Source: Rhabdornis inornatus (Eukaryota > Chordata > Aves > Passeriformes > Rhabdornithidae). Taken from it: a stretch of DNA of 64,000 bases. The notes below the pieces were generated by a model, which saw only the letters and a program-made list of their open reading frames with translations, searched no databases and was not told the DNA's origin. Position 1 is the first letter of the stretch, and every line of letters starts with the position of its first letter. Of this stretch, positions 37,001-52,000 are shown one piece after another. Position numbers and translations under genes: made by a program. The stretch spans positions 680,652-744,651 of the forward strand of contig VWZS01000622.1 in the NCBI GenBank assembly GCA_013397075.1, in the 5' to 3' direction.

Positions 37001-40000
37001 ATATATGACTAGCAGAAAAAGTTTGTGTGAGAATCAAGTATGTAGATTTTAACTTCTTTGTATTGTTATGGTCTTTTTCTCTTCTGTGCTGCTTTCCAGA
37101 ACTAACTCAAGTTAATTAGGGTCACATTCAAGGGCTCAGTATCATTGGACTTCTGTAATAAGGGAACTGTTTATAAGGTGCTGATCAGGGTTCTAAAGCC
37201 CATGTGTGTACACAATTTTTGTTATTTTGAGATGTCTGGTAAAGGTTTGCCATCACTTAGTAACTGAAGAAAGCTTATGTGTTTAAAGTGAATAAATATT
37301 GGATATTGACCAGGAACGGGAATGTTACCAGTATAAATACAGTGTATTTGGGAAGGGAATGTTATCAAAGTGAGCTCAGGGTAATTGCTTCAAACATGCA
37401 CTGGCCAGAAGGCATGATGGTGTCTTGGCTGAAAAGTGTTCCAGGGTAGGTGAAGCAGTAATACCGCACACAAGACAGTAGGGATATAAGATAAGTGAGA
37501 GAAGCTGCGCTGTTGAGGCAGGAGAATATAGAGATTGGTTGAAAAACTCCTGAGAGGGAGAAATGAACCCTTGACACAATGGACTTGTAGAAGCAGGATA
37601 ACAGACATTCACATTTGTTTTCATACACTTCACCTTGCCAGAAATGTCAGTGCTGTGGACACAGAAATCTGCAACTGTTCTTACTTTAAATGTATTTTGT
37701 AGGTTGCGCTTCCAGCAAATGAAGAATTCACAGGTCTGAAGCCAAGAACTGGAAAAGCTGCAAAAGTATGTGGTAGATTCCATTTATTTTTCTTTTTGTA
37801 CACGCTTTACATAGTAAGTGAGAGTAGAGGGAAAAACTGTGTACTTTGTCAGTAAGGTCAGTAAAAGATGGTGTGTCATAAATAAAATTGATGTTTCTGT
37901 AATTAAAATTCGGTAGAGAAAATTACGTGGTTGAATGAAGTGGATAGGCTTTTATGATGTCCATTCTTTCTATAACATCAGACAGGTGCAGCATTCTGGT
38001 TCTCTTCCTGAGATGGTAAATTAGTGAAGATTCAGCCATCATCAGGGCAAGATTTTTATTTGCTGTGATAATAAGACATAAGCAAAGATTAGATATGGTA
38101 TGAGATAAAAATATTTAAATACAAAGTCATTGCATAATACTGGGTTAAGATCAGCAAAAATTACAATTATCTGCAGGATTTAATTTCTGCCTCTAATTTA
38201 CACACTAGGTCAGTCAGAAAATTAGTTAGATATAACTGATCGTCTGTCTTAGACTTCTGTAATGTTTTTACTTTTTTCTGTCTAGGAATATCCGTTTATT
38301 CTTGATGCCTTCCAGAGAGAAGCTATTCTTTGTGTAGATAATAACCAGTCTGTGTTAGTGTCAGCTCACACATCAGCTGGTAAAACTGTATGTGCAGAGT
38401 AAGTACTCTTCTAATAGGCTCTAATGAAAGAACAGTGTGATGTTCCTTCTGTCACTTTCTTGAACCATCAGTAGCTGTTGCGTCCCAGTTTCTTGATACA
38501 ACGTTCAGTCTATCAGTGTTAGAATAGAATTGGCTACTCTTGAATATAAAAATTACATCTTTCATTATTTAGTGGGTAGTAAAAGGCTTAATTTGTGTTT
38601 AAACTTAGCTTTTATTTTTAAACTGTCAAGGTGTTACTGTATAGATTGAAATGGAAGTTTCTTCAATACAGATTTCTGTAAATCAAGAAAAAATATCTCT
38701 TTCTAGCCTCTGGCTAGAGCTAGTAAGGACTTTCTTTTGTGGTTTTTTTTGGTGTTTTTTTTTTCTTTGTTAGAAGCAGTGGTTTGATTTAGTCAGCAAC
38801 TTCTCTGTCAGGGTTTGGTTCAGACCTTAAATGAGAAGTGAAATGTACATGAAGATATAGTAGAGCATGGGTTCAAGTGATAATAGTTTTGTTGTGACAC
38901 AGTGACAGCTTTTAAATAAAGCTACATGTATTCTTGTGTCCATAAAAATCAACTAACTTGGTGTTTAAAGATTTCCCACTCTCCAGAGATGCATATGTAG
39001 TTGCATGGAACTTAATCTGGATAGGAAATGCTAGATTAGAGCATGGATTCAGATGCTGTGTATCATTCTCTTGGTGTTCTGAATTGCACAATTTATTTTG
39101 TTCTTAAGCGAAGTAATACACTCTGTCTTCCTGACAGTTGTTAATACGTATATTGTTTGAATACAGGTATGCAATTGCCCTGGCTTTGAGGGAAAAGCAG
39201 CGTGTGATATTTACAAGTCCAATTAAAGCTTTGAGTAATCAGAAGTACCGTGAGATGTATGAAGAATTTCAGGATGTTGGTTTGATGACTGGGGATGTCA
39301 CCATTAATCCTACAGCTTCTTGTTTGGTAATGACAACTGAGGTAAGAACAGACATTAATTCTTGATCAGTGTTTACTTCTACGCTTTTTAATTGGGAAGG
39401 TCCAATTTTAAAAGACTAAAGTGGCCTTGTTAGGGTACAAAATGTTCTAAAGTTCATTATGACTCATTATGATTATGGATGTTTTAACTTTTGGTTATTT
39501 AAAAAATTAGGTGAATCTCTGTGAATTTATGCTTTTGAACTGTAAGTCAGGAACTTCTGCTTCTACTGTGGACAAAGTCAGAATTTAATTTCCTGAGTGC
39601 TCAAGAGATTGAGTATTCTGTAGGTTTGAAATCCTGAAAGTCAGATTTCCTAAATCTCGTAGTCAGTATTTTGTTCTCGAAAGGCAAAACAGGGAGAGCA
39701 AAATCATTGAAGGATAGTCGAGTGGTTCACAGTAGGTTCTAGAACTCCAGGAATATGTAGTTTTTTGCCTTTGGTAACAAACTACTGTTTACAGAGTTTT
39801 CTCACATTTCTGTTGTAGAACTGCAGCCATGAGTTGGAATTTTCCTCTTTTTGCCTTTACCTCAAAGGAACAGGCATAACTGTGGTAGGGTAAGATTGGA
39901 GAGATTGAATGATTTGATTTTTGACAAAAGATTTCCTCTTAGTCACAGAGAGGTTATCTATTAGGATGAGGTAAAAAGAGGGCTTGGCAGAAGTAGATCT

Positions 40001-43000
40001 GTAGAGCTGTAAGAATTAGCTGCCAGTGGAAGCTTGGAGAAATAAGGTGTTTCATTCTTTCCTGTTCCTTTCAGAGAAACCCGTTTTTCTCAGGTAATGA
40101 GATTGCTAGATTGAAATGAATCTGAAAGCATCTCAAAACGTATCTTTAAATGCTTTTTTGTTTTGTGCAAAATATGATTCCGTATATCCATGTAAATGTT
40201 GACTAAAAATTCTGGCAGTTTCTTACTGATGTCCATGTGACATGACAGTTACTTCATGTGAAGGGACTCACCTTTTACTTCCTTTTCTAGATCTTGAGGA
40301 GTATGCTTTACAGAGGTTCTGAGGTTATGCGTGAAGTCGCATGGGTTATTTTTGATGAAATTCACTACATGAGAGATACAGGTAACCTATATGTATCCTA
40401 TATCTTTTTTCTAGTCTTTGTACTTGAAAAAGAAAATTTTTTTTTCTTTTGAAGAATTAAGTCTTACTTTCTTTTTTAAAATTTGTCATATTTTTGTATA
40501 AATAATTAATAATTTGTTTCCTACTGAATTTATATAATTATGTGTTGCAGTTTATATTTTCTTTGCCAAAGCAGAAGCTACTTTGAGGGCATTTGATATA
40601 CCCCACTTGTCTAGAGGAGATTTTATTTTTTGTCTTATTTTGATTTTAAGTATGCTTTCCTTNGGTGTGGTTTGGGAAGAGACTATTATTTTGCTTCCGG
40701 ATAACGTACATTATGTGTTCCTTTCTGCAACTATTCCAAATGCCCGTCAGTTTGCTGAATGGATCTGCCATCTTCACAAACAGGTTATATTTCTGATATG
40801 CTCTACCTCTATACTTTCTGTCTTGTGGCATAATACTGTCTGTTTGGTTGATAACTGGACCTCTGAGTATCTTTTAGTCATTTTATTGCTTGTAGGTGAT
40901 AGTATAGATCACTCCTGGCTTCTCTAGCTGTATTCCTGCTTTTGCGGGTATACTGGCTGTTGCTTCTGAATGACAAAACTAGAGCTGTTTCTTAATGTTT
41001 ATTTTCCACAATTATTTAGGCACCTGCTTGATTTCAGCAAACATTCTGAGTTATGAAACATGGTGAGCATACAGTGATTTTCTGAGGGTTGATAGACAAG
41101 AGGTTATTGGGAGAATTCAGCTCAGGAGCTCTGTAAAAGGCCATGTAGAAATTAAAAGTAAATCTTCAATCCATGGGAAATACTACATGTGCTTGCAAAC
41201 AAGTGAGAAAAGTATTATTTAAGACATCTGTCCTGTAACCTTTAGGTTTTAAATTCTATTCTGTTTTTTTCTAAGACATGCTTCTGTAGCAAAGACTTTG
41301 TGAATTAGAACTGGGGAATTTGTTACCAACAAGAGGTTGGTCCAATTTTAAAAATACCCTGGAGGTTGATTCTTAATGTTGTTTATGATCAAGTGAGTAT
41401 AATACAAAAGATGTTTATTTAAGCTTAGCTCAAAACTTCGACTTTGTGTTGCATACCATTAGATTGTGGGGTTTTAAAATGCAGAATTATGTAATATTTA
41501 GTGTTTTAAAGTAAGTTTATTTTTTTTCCTAAACAAGCTTTCTCAGTGCATCAAAACCTTGAATGCTTATGAAAGTCTACTGTGAGTCTTTCGTAGGTGT
41601 TTCAATAATACTTCAGGCATTTTTTTACACAATAGAAATTAACAGGTTTTCTTTTGATTTTAGAAGATGTCAATATTTCAAGTCTATCTAATTATGCTGA
41701 AAGAAATACTGGCCATCTTTACTTTTTGTGTTCTAAAACATTTGCAAACTTTCATTTTCTTAAGCAGTGTCATTAGTACAAATTCCATATTCAGGAAAGT
41801 AAATCTGTAATCTTAGTTTCTGAAAGCCTTAGTTTCTGGTCTTTAGAAGGTTAATATATTGGATTTTCCATCAAGCAAGTGATACTACAATGCAATTATA
41901 AAATATTTATTTGTATTCTTTTTTTTATAGCCTTGCCACGTGATTTACACTGACTATCGACCCACTCCACTGCAGCATTATATATTTCCGGCAGGAGGAG
42001 ATGGACTCCATCTGGTTGTTGATGAAAATGTAAGGAATGTTCAGTTTGTCTGAAAGATTGTTTTCCTCACTTAACCATTGAAAGCTTGAGCTCTTGCAAA
42101 ATTTGGATAGGCTGTATGAAGGATGTTTTTGTTAAAATTAAGTACAAGTGAGTAGTGGTGATCTCTGAATTGCTTTTAGATTTTTGGAGTATTACACAAG
42201 AAATTGGTTTTATTATCTAATGTCATGCAATCAGCTGAGTAATACTTCCGCGAGATGTCTTAAGTGCCCACATCCTTTTTTGTTTTCTAAAATGCTTGCT
42301 GCTTTCTGTAAGTCTGCAAAGTAGTTGATGTTCCTTGTACTGTTTCTCGCTCAAAACAGAGTGGCGTATAAATTTGACTTTAGTCGAGGGAGCAAAATAC
42401 TTTCGTTTCTTTAGGTGTTTTTGAACTAAAAACTTGATTAAAATTTATCATTAGCTTGCTCAACAGTAGCTAATGCCATAAACAGTAGTGCTTCACTTGA
42501 AGATAGGTGTTCATTGGGCAGTGTAGTTTAATGTGCACATTCCTAAAAGTCAGTTTTGGTGCTGTGTCGTTCAGTAGGTCTGGCATGATGGGTGGTGTGG
42601 TGGATAGAACAATGAGCAGTAACTACAGAGACACACCAGTGTAATTCTGAGCTGTGACACTAATTAGAAAACGCTTTTGATAGCTTATGCATTGTTTTTG
42701 TCCTTCTACCTGTGTATATATGGCATAATGACATTGGCTCTGCAAAGCATAAGTATTTTTGGGTGGGCTGTGTAAATAACTATTTTCAAAGGTTGTTTTT
42801 TACATCTAGGGAGATTTCAGAGAAGATAATTTTAATACAGCAATGCAGGTGCTTAGAGATGCAGGAGACTTAGCAAAAGGGGATCAGAAAGGCAGGAAAG
42901 GAGGAACAAAAGGTGAGTTTGAACCCATTCTGAGGTAATTTTTGGTATAAATCTTTTTTAAAGTTCTATGCAAGTTGTGCTTGTGTCTCAATTACTCCAT

Positions 43001-46000
43001 AAGATACTTTTTATTGTAAAATTTAATTTAAATTAATACAATCTTTTTCCAGGTCCTTCAAATGTTTTTAAGATTGTGAAGATGATCATGGAAAGGAATT
43101 TCCAACCTGTCATTATTTTCAGCTTCAGTAAGAAAGACTGTGAAGCCTATGCACTTCAGATGACAAAGTTAGATTTCAATACAGGTACGGATAAATCCAG
43201 TCGAATTCTATTCACAGATGTAGTTTGATGTGAAATATTACTCTTCCTGTTGAACATTCTGTATAAAACCAAAAGGAAAATACAAAGTGCTTTTTTCATT
43301 TACTATGCTGGTACCTCAAACTGTATTCAGTAGGAAGGTATTGGTGCACAGGGTACTTCATCATTGCAATGTCAAACTGTTCATCAATTCTAAACTCTTA
43401 TTTTTTGCTCCAGTATGCTGTTTATTGTAATAACACATGAGTCCCTAGAAAATTCTGTCTATAATGGGATAAGGCTGTTCATAAAAAAGTATTTCCTGAA
43501 GTTTTCATGTTACATTCGTTTAAAAAGTATACTCTCAAAGTTCAAACAACTGTATAACAAACCACTAGACTGTTCTTTCTCAACAATGCAATCCAGTTTT
43601 CTTTATTTCCTTCTTCCCCTTGCTTCTCAAAGTAAAAACCAAGAGGTAAACAAAGAATATTTTTTTCATCTTGGACTAAGACCAAGCTTTGCAAATAAGT
43701 TTAAGCTCATTGCTTCTTCAAAATCTAAAGAGTTTTAAGAAAAATAAGGAATTTGTTGGAAATTAATGTACTGTTTCATGTTTGTGAGCTGTTCAGGGTT
43801 CTTACTTGTTTACTTGCTCAAATCTTTGCACATTTTGGTTCAGTGTGGCAGAATAATGCAGCTGTTTCTGTCAGAAAATTTAAAGATGTGTAAATGCAGA
43901 GGTTCATTTTCATGTTTTCTTTAGAATCACATCTTTGAATGTATATTCTTGATACTCATGCTACTTAGTTGAAAGGGTGTAAACTTCGGGAGTTAACAGG
44001 GAAGAACCTATATGTCCATGCAGACAGGGCCTAGTAGGTGAAAGAGGAACAGGGGAGATTTATGAAATAGGCAGGGAGCCCATAAGACTGAAGTAGCTGC
44101 TTGGAAGTAGGTGAAGTTTGGACTACTCTGAAAGGTTTGTTCTAGTTTTCTTTTCCCTGATCATCTGCTTCTGGTTGCCATTTGGCTTCTCTAGGCTTAT
44201 TGAAATCTTGATTGCCTGACACAGTGTAGGTGATTTTGTGTAGACTTCACAGTATTCCACTCAATTCTTATTATACGCTTTTCTAAATGTTAGAATGTAG
44301 TATCACTTTTTTGTTTACATCTGGTATTAGCCTTCTGCATTTTGTAATAACTTACAAATTGCCTTCTTAGATGAAGAAAAAAAAATGGTTGAAGAAGTCT
44401 TCAATAATGCAATTGATTGTCTCTCAGATGAAGACAAAAAGCTTCCTCAGGTGAGTGGAGATTGAAAAAGGTTCTTTTGAATAGAGTTGAATAGCTGCTG
44501 TCTTGTTTTCAGCAACTTGTGAAGCTGTAGGTGTTTTGTAGAGGGTACAGAAATTATAAAACTGGATAATCTCACTCATCTCCCCAGATTTTAGTATCTC
44601 CTGCATTGCTTCCTGTCATTATAAAAGAGGTGATAAGGATTCCTTCCAGTTGTAATTCCGGCAGATGACGTATATCAGAATTAACAGTGGAGTTCCCATC
44701 TCTTGTTTTATTTTTTCCAATGATGTTTTTAGTAAGCATAGGAGTATGAAGAGGTAGACCTGGGTTGAAGCAGTGTGGAAACAGTTCAAGTGGGAGTGCA
44801 GTATGCATGTACTGGTTATTGGTTGCTCAGGCTTTCAGAAAGTTGCATTGATGCATTTGCAATCTAATTTGTTGTATAATGACTAAGCGTAGTGATGTCT
44901 TCCCATCTTAACAGTGGACAAATATAAGCTTCTAAGCACAGTATTACAAGATTGAAGGGATAGTTATTTTAAGTTGGGAAGTAGTGAATTACATGAACCC
45001 TAAGGGCAATGTTGAGGCTTTCCATACAACTTCCAGTAACAAAATGCTAAAATTTGTTTCCTGGTCTCTTGTATGTTTCTTCCCAGGTTGAACACGTGCT
45101 TCCCCTTCTGAAGCGAGGAATTGGTATTCATCATGGTGGTTTGCTTCCTATCTTAAAAGAAACCATAGAAATCCTTTTCTCAGAGGGCCTAATAAAGGTA
45201 TTTGTCATGTCCATCTATAGTTTGTTGTGAATACGTGGCTGGTAATCCTGAAAATCCAAGAAGTACACGTTAGCTCAGGGTGTGTGCTAGTATTACAATG
45301 GAGTTCTACACAATTGCAGCTGCAGTTTTAAGTGTTCCAAAGTTTATTCACAAGTATTTGAGCTTACAGTGTCTGATTTAAATATTTTCTTCTACTATTT
45401 TATGTCACATCTTGCTCCTGTATATGACTGTAGACATTTACCAAGCTGGCTGTTGGTTGTCCTAAGGACAAATACTCAGAAATATGTAACCTTATATGAA
45501 AGTTGTGGTGGTTTTTTTGGATAGCTATCTCCTATTTTCTCCTTGCAAATTTGAATATTGAAATTAATTACTATTATTGATTAATATAATTTGCAGTCCG
45601 TTATGTTGTCTTTTGAAGTCTTTCACATGGTCCTATCTATTTAATTTTCATGCTTTTCCAGGAAAAATAAGGGAAGACAGAAGGATGGTTTTGGTCCAGT
45701 TTTTAAGTATGGAATGTGCCTGTGTTCCCTGTATTGACTGCACAGATACATTAAAATCCAGGAAGGTTGTGTGTAGCAATCTGTGACTGTTTTCATGTTT
45801 GCTTGAGATCCTCTTTTTTTGCTGTTTATTTAGGCCTTATTTGCAACAGAGACTTTTGCTATGGGAATTAATATGCCAGCCAGAACTGTGCTGTTTACAA
45901 GTGCCAGTAAATTTGATGGGAAAGATTTCCGATGGGTAAGTGATAAAGAGGTTCTGTAGAATAACTGAATTGTTTTAACTTTATTACGATTAAATTTACT

Positions 46001-49000
46001 CTTGATGTGTTCACCTCAATGCTTTGTAGAAAATGTAGAAAATACGTTTTCTTTAAAAAATCTTTGTGTCTCATTCATTTATAGTTAATACACAAATTTC
46101 TGAAGACAAGGTTCCTCACATTATCCATGAGCTTGTTTAATAGATACATCAAAAGGGAATGAAATACAGGTTAGCCACAGACATTGGATTATACTAAGAC
46201 TTCTGCACACGTTTTCCAAAACTGTGAGACCCAGATATTTTATTCTGTATCAGAGAACTCTGAAGAATAAATGGGCTTCATATCCTATCATAATGATCAG
46301 TAATTTTGACAGACCCAAGAAAATAGGTCATTTATCTTGGAGTATTGTTTTCTTACAGCAGAATTTTTTGCATAGTTATAAAATTGTAGACATGAAAACC
46401 AGATATGCGGTTTACTTAAAATAAAAATGAGGTCTTGCAAGTCATTGCAGTGAGGCTTCGTAAGAGCCAAGGCTCATCCTTCAAAGGTGGGGAAATTGTA
46501 GTGAACAGGACAAGTGACTTGACCTGTGTGTTATGAAGTAGACATGTCTTGAGTCTTAGTTTAGGCTGTTCAGTCTCACTATTTATTCTGATTCTGTGTC
46601 TGTGACGTGTATATAAGAGTGGGTAATCTTTGAGATAGCAGAAATGTGGAACTTCTGAAATTATATAGCACAGTTTACTTAAGTAGTTTTTGAAATCTGG
46701 CCTAAAGTGAAACTTGGGGAGTTGTTGAGAATGCAGCTCCACAGATGACAAAACCCCTGTTTTATACCTTGCTGAGAGATAGGACACCAGTTGTAGCTGC
46801 CTCTTGTCAATGTCCAGTTGTTTATAAACTCTTCCATTTCAGGGTGAGGAGGCATAAAAATACTCCTTTTGCAAGTATCAGTATATTAATGTTACTCTTG
46901 AATAATTTGAATGAAATGATACATTATTTGAAAATTATGGAGATGCATTATCAGTATGTTGAAAATCTATTGTATCTCCACCATGCTCAGCAACATTCCA
47001 TTATAAGACATTAATGAATGGTTTTTGTGCTTATTAAAATTATGCACCATGATACAGAAGAATAAGAGCATTAGTTAACTTTTGCTGCTGACTTACATTA
47101 TGTATAGTCATGGATTTATATTGTTTCATGGTAATTATGACTAACAGTCATCTGTGATAACTCTTTGATAACTTAGATAATTTTTCTTTGCTAGTTTTTA
47201 TGCATCATATCACTTACTGTGCAATTGTAATTAGCACATTATGTGTTCCTGCTGTTGATGTTTGTTAATTTCTTCTTCTCGTTTTGTTGTAGATATCCTC
47301 AGGTGAATACATTCAAATGTCAGGTCGTGCAGGACGCCGAGGTATGGATGACAGAGGAATAGTAATTCTTATGGTGGATGAAAAAATGAGTCCAACAATT
47401 GGCAAGCAGCTTTTGAAGGTAGGAGAGACATTATTTTATTTCTATTCTCCCGACAAGATTATGCTCTCTTGGGTAATGTTATGTGGAAAATTATTCACCT
47501 TTGACCAGAAGATCATGCAGGTAGAAGATGACAACTTCTAAAACTTGCTGCAGTGAATTCTCATAGGAGTTTATTGTGAAACAAAGTCAGAAGATTAATA
47601 TCGTCCTTATTTGTATGAAAGTAGTATCATACTTCTTTGTGTTAAAGGGCTATCAGGCAGGACAGGTAGAACTTTATCCTGTTTTTCTAGTGATAGCACT
47701 ACTACTATAGTATTCTGTTTGTTTCTTGCTGACTGCCATCAGTTTAAGAGTTATGGTGAATTAGGAAAAGGTTTGAGCTTTCACAAGAGTTACTAAATTC
47801 TTGATTCTGTAATGAAATAAAACTTTGTGGACTGTCAGTGATAGACAAAATGGATGAGGTCATGCAAAAATGAGGTACATTCAATAAAGAAGAAGAGTGA
47901 AATGGCTGTCAGTGTGCTAAAATCAGCTATGGTAAAACTGACAGTTCTTGCAGAAAATGTGAATTTTGGAAACTAAGAGGTTGAAAAATTCACTCATGGT
48001 TGAGATGGGTGTTAAATTACAGGACATTGCCAAACTATAATGGGAGTTGTTACAGATTATCACCCTCTTGCTTTGCAATTTGAATATGAAATACTGTACT
48101 CATTACGCTTCTATTTAAATTCCATGGTAAAAATAACCACAAAGTAGTATAATAATCTGTTGGTGAGTTGGCTGTCTTAGGCTGCTTACATTAATTGCAT
48201 ACACACTGAAATTGAAAACTTGGGGAGTTACACTGCACTCTATTTAGGAGCTTTATAGCCTTGGTGCAAGTAGTGAGTCATTTGTGTTAAAACAGCACTT
48301 ACAGTGTTACTAGATTTATAAATTATGGGAATCATCTCAAGTCAGCATGAAGTTATGTTAACAAAAGGCATGTAGTTGTTGCCAAAAAAAAGGAGATGCC
48401 AATGTTTTTTTCAGGCAAATTAAGAACAAGGGGAGAAGTACCTATGTGGCTGCTGTTAATTATGCAGATGTGTATTCTTTCTTGTGTGTTTTGATCTGTC
48501 AGTGCTACCTGTTAATCCATAATATATTATATCTGTAAATATGACATTACATGTACCTTTTATACTTCAAGAAGGTAGTATTTACCCTCTTAAAGTCTGA
48601 ATTTTCATGAATGCTGCATTACGGCTAACTAACCAGAAATCAGTAAAATAAATTTCAGAAATGTTAATGGTATGGTAGCTTTAGGTTTTGTGTTAATTTC
48701 TTAGTCTGAGATTTGATTTGTTTTCTCAGTGGAGTGTACATGTATTTATTTCTTCACGTGCACTCTTAATGTGTGTGTACATTTCTGATGTATGAACACC
48801 AAGTTTTTTAACTGGGTTTTTGTGATTTTTTTTTTAAGACTTTAAGAAAACAGATGTAATTTTGTGTCATGCCTACTTTTGAAACGGTTTTACACATTTG
48901 TACTTCCTCAGCTGGAAAATAAAGAGCAGGATATACAAAATTGGAGAAGCAAAAGAGAATCATTATAAATAGTACTTACAAAAAAAGTCTCCAAAAAGGT

Positions 49001-52000
49001 TAATTTGTATGAAATAATTGTTAATAGCTTAAGAAAAAATGGTATTTCAAGTATTTGTTTTCATACTTTAAGGGTTGTAAGTTCACCCGTTCAGAAGGTG
49101 GGGTTTTTTTAAAGTTTGAAAATTCAGTAGTTGAGAACTATAGAACTCAATCTGAATTAAGACGGAAAAAGAAATGGTAGATCACTTAATTTTTCTGATA
49201 CTGCCTCTGGGGTTTTTGTCTAGATTTTAAGGAAATAGTAAAGAATATTTCCTTCGTTGAAGCTATGAGACCATTGATATTTCCCCCTTTTGAATTACAA
49301 GGAAATAAATGGGAAAAATAATGGCTTTTGCTTTCTATGTTACAACTTGCTTCTTCTCCACTGATCTAAATGAATTCATGTATTTCATTAATATTTGTAT
49401 CTACTTCACTTGTGAAAAGAGACTGACTTTTGGGTTTTTCTGAAAAAGATCAGACATGACTAAAATGAAGATATTATTGTTTCTGTAGCTTCTGTAACTA
49501 TTTAGCCAGTTGTTACAAAGGCAGTAAAAGTAACCTTTTATGAAATGAGCAGTACAGAACAAAAATACCCTTCTTATTTTTCTTCTTAAATACAAAGCAT
49601 CTAGAGAGAATTCCATGTTAAGCAGGCCAAGAAAATCAGTACAGACTAAAATTTCTACTATATTTACAATTCATAGTCATCATTAAGTATGTCTCAGTTA
49701 ATTTTCCTTACTGATGGTATTTCTTGGTAGTACGATCCTGGTCGTGCCTAGTGGTAGTATTCTGCTTTCAGGATAAGCTAAAGATTTATTGGAAAAACTC
49801 CAGAAGAAATAAATTAGCCTTCTTGAGAATGATAGAACATCTATGTACAACATTTTTGTCATAGCCCTTCAACCCTAGTGAGTGTCTGATCCAAAGCATT
49901 TCCAGAAGATTTCTAGTGCAAAACATCTAGGAATCTTGTTGTCAGCTGCCTCCTGTCTTGGTTGGTGAAGTGGGAGCTTTGAACGTCTTGGTACCAGCAG
50001 CATTGCTGCAGCTGTGCTGCTTGGCTGTGGCAGTGTTCATTGCAACATTGTATACTGTACTCCAGACTTACACTGCAGAAGACAAATGAACATTGCACTG
50101 AGTTTAAGAAATATTTACAAAACTCCCTTGTAAGAACTCCATCTAAGAACGGAATGCTGAATGTAACTAGGTTTCTTTGTTTATCCTTAGCATTGTTTAT
50201 CCTTAGCATTTACTTGACCATGGAATATTTAGTAAACTGGTGACTTACAGACATGAATGTGTAAACTTAAATGCTTACCAGACTATTGGGGCAGCTTTCT
50301 GAAGATGGTAGATTGTAATTGTACTTTTGCATGATACTAAGAAGTATTTGATTGGAGATTTTGTTTCCTTACTTAAAATCTTTAGCTATATTGTGTTAGT
50401 TTAGGTAGGAAATGTAAAGCTTCTTCTTGATGCTAGGTAGTCTTTGAAACCAGTGCAGCATCTCTCAAGTTGGAACTTGGCCGTGCTAGAAGGATGTATT
50501 CCTACAGAGAGAGCTGAGTTACTCAGCAGTGGTAATTTGTTATGTCTCTAAAAGACAAAAATCTTGAGCTAATTATGTTACCGAAATGGATGATTGTACT
50601 CTGAAGGAAATTGTGCTACATAAGTAAGTTTTTGAACTTTGAATTGGAGCCTATTAGTGTTTTCCATCTACTTTACTCCATTACAGGAGAAGATAGATGG
50701 ATTGAAAATTTCAAAGAAAACATAGAATCATCAAGGTTGGAAGAGACCTTTAAGATCACCAAGTCCAACTGTCAACCTAGCGTTCACCAGTGCGAGCCCT
50801 AAACCACTAAACTGTATTACCCAGTGCTAGATTCAGACACCTCCAGGTGTGGTGACTCCACCTCCCAGGGAGCCTGTTCCAGTGCTTGACCAGCCTAACA
50901 CTGAAAAAATTGTTGCTAATATCTAATCTGAGTATCTCGTATCTCAGTTTAAGGCTATTTCCTTGGGTCTTCTCCCTGTAGGCACAGTAGAAGATACTGT
51001 ACCCCACCTTACTAACATCCTCCTTTCAGGCAGTTGTAGAGGGCAGTGAGGGTTCCCCTAAGCCTCAACTTCTCCAGGGTAAACACCCACAGCTCCCTCA
51101 GGTGTTTCTCAGAAGATGTGATCTCTAGGTGCTCCGTGAGCCTTGTTGTCCTTCTCTGTGGACGTGGTCCAGCACTTTAAAATCTTTTTTGAAGTGAGGG
51201 GCTTAGAACTGAACACAGGACTCTGAGGTGTGATCTCATCAATGCCAATCCTTTCCCCAGTCCTGCTGGCTACCCTGTCTCTCATACAGGAATGCATTTG
51301 TCTGCCAAAGTAAAAAATGCCTCAGCATGCTTTCTTGTGTTTTGCCTATGGAACATGAAGTGCTCCAATGCCAGGCTGTAGGAGATACTCCGCTAGCTAT
51401 ATCTAGTTCTTTGGCACGGCCTTCATTTTATAGAGCTGGCTGTACTGGCCTTATTTGGCCTATATGCTGCTACTAGAAGTCTCTTTGCACTTTAATTCTT
51501 CAATTTTTTTACTGTAACAGGCAAATGAGCACAAGAGCAATTCAGACAGTTCAATAGTTTTCTCCGCAGACATCAGCTTAGCATGCCATATTAATTACAC
51601 TATGGTACTTTGGTTTGACTCAGAAGTTACTGCTGGGGGTGGGGGGAAAGCCTCAGGAGTTGAGAAATTTACCAGATCCTACATCAGGAGAGAAGTACTT
51701 CAGCTGGAGGCTGGCACTAATACTTGTTGGAAAAGACATTGCAAGATCTAAAGTAATTGTCACTAGTGGTTTGAGGACAGTAAAATGTTCTTCTAAAGTT
51801 GTGACATAGATGAGGATCACAATGAAACATGTATTTTGGATACTTCATTTGGATACTTTAGTTAAAAACAATTTTAATGTGAAATTATCGTTTTTACTGT
51901 AAACTGCCAACCTTTTCTTATTCCTATGAAGCATACGTTGCAGGAATTTTCCAGGCTTTGATTCAGGAAGGTACTTAATTTCCAGCCTTAATTTAAAATC

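Noticed and set aside
46416..46787. Minus-strand ORF of 123 codons in MTREX intron 14
   Set aside because: Unrecognisable sequence, no exon signals, and within an intron of the opposite-strand gene.
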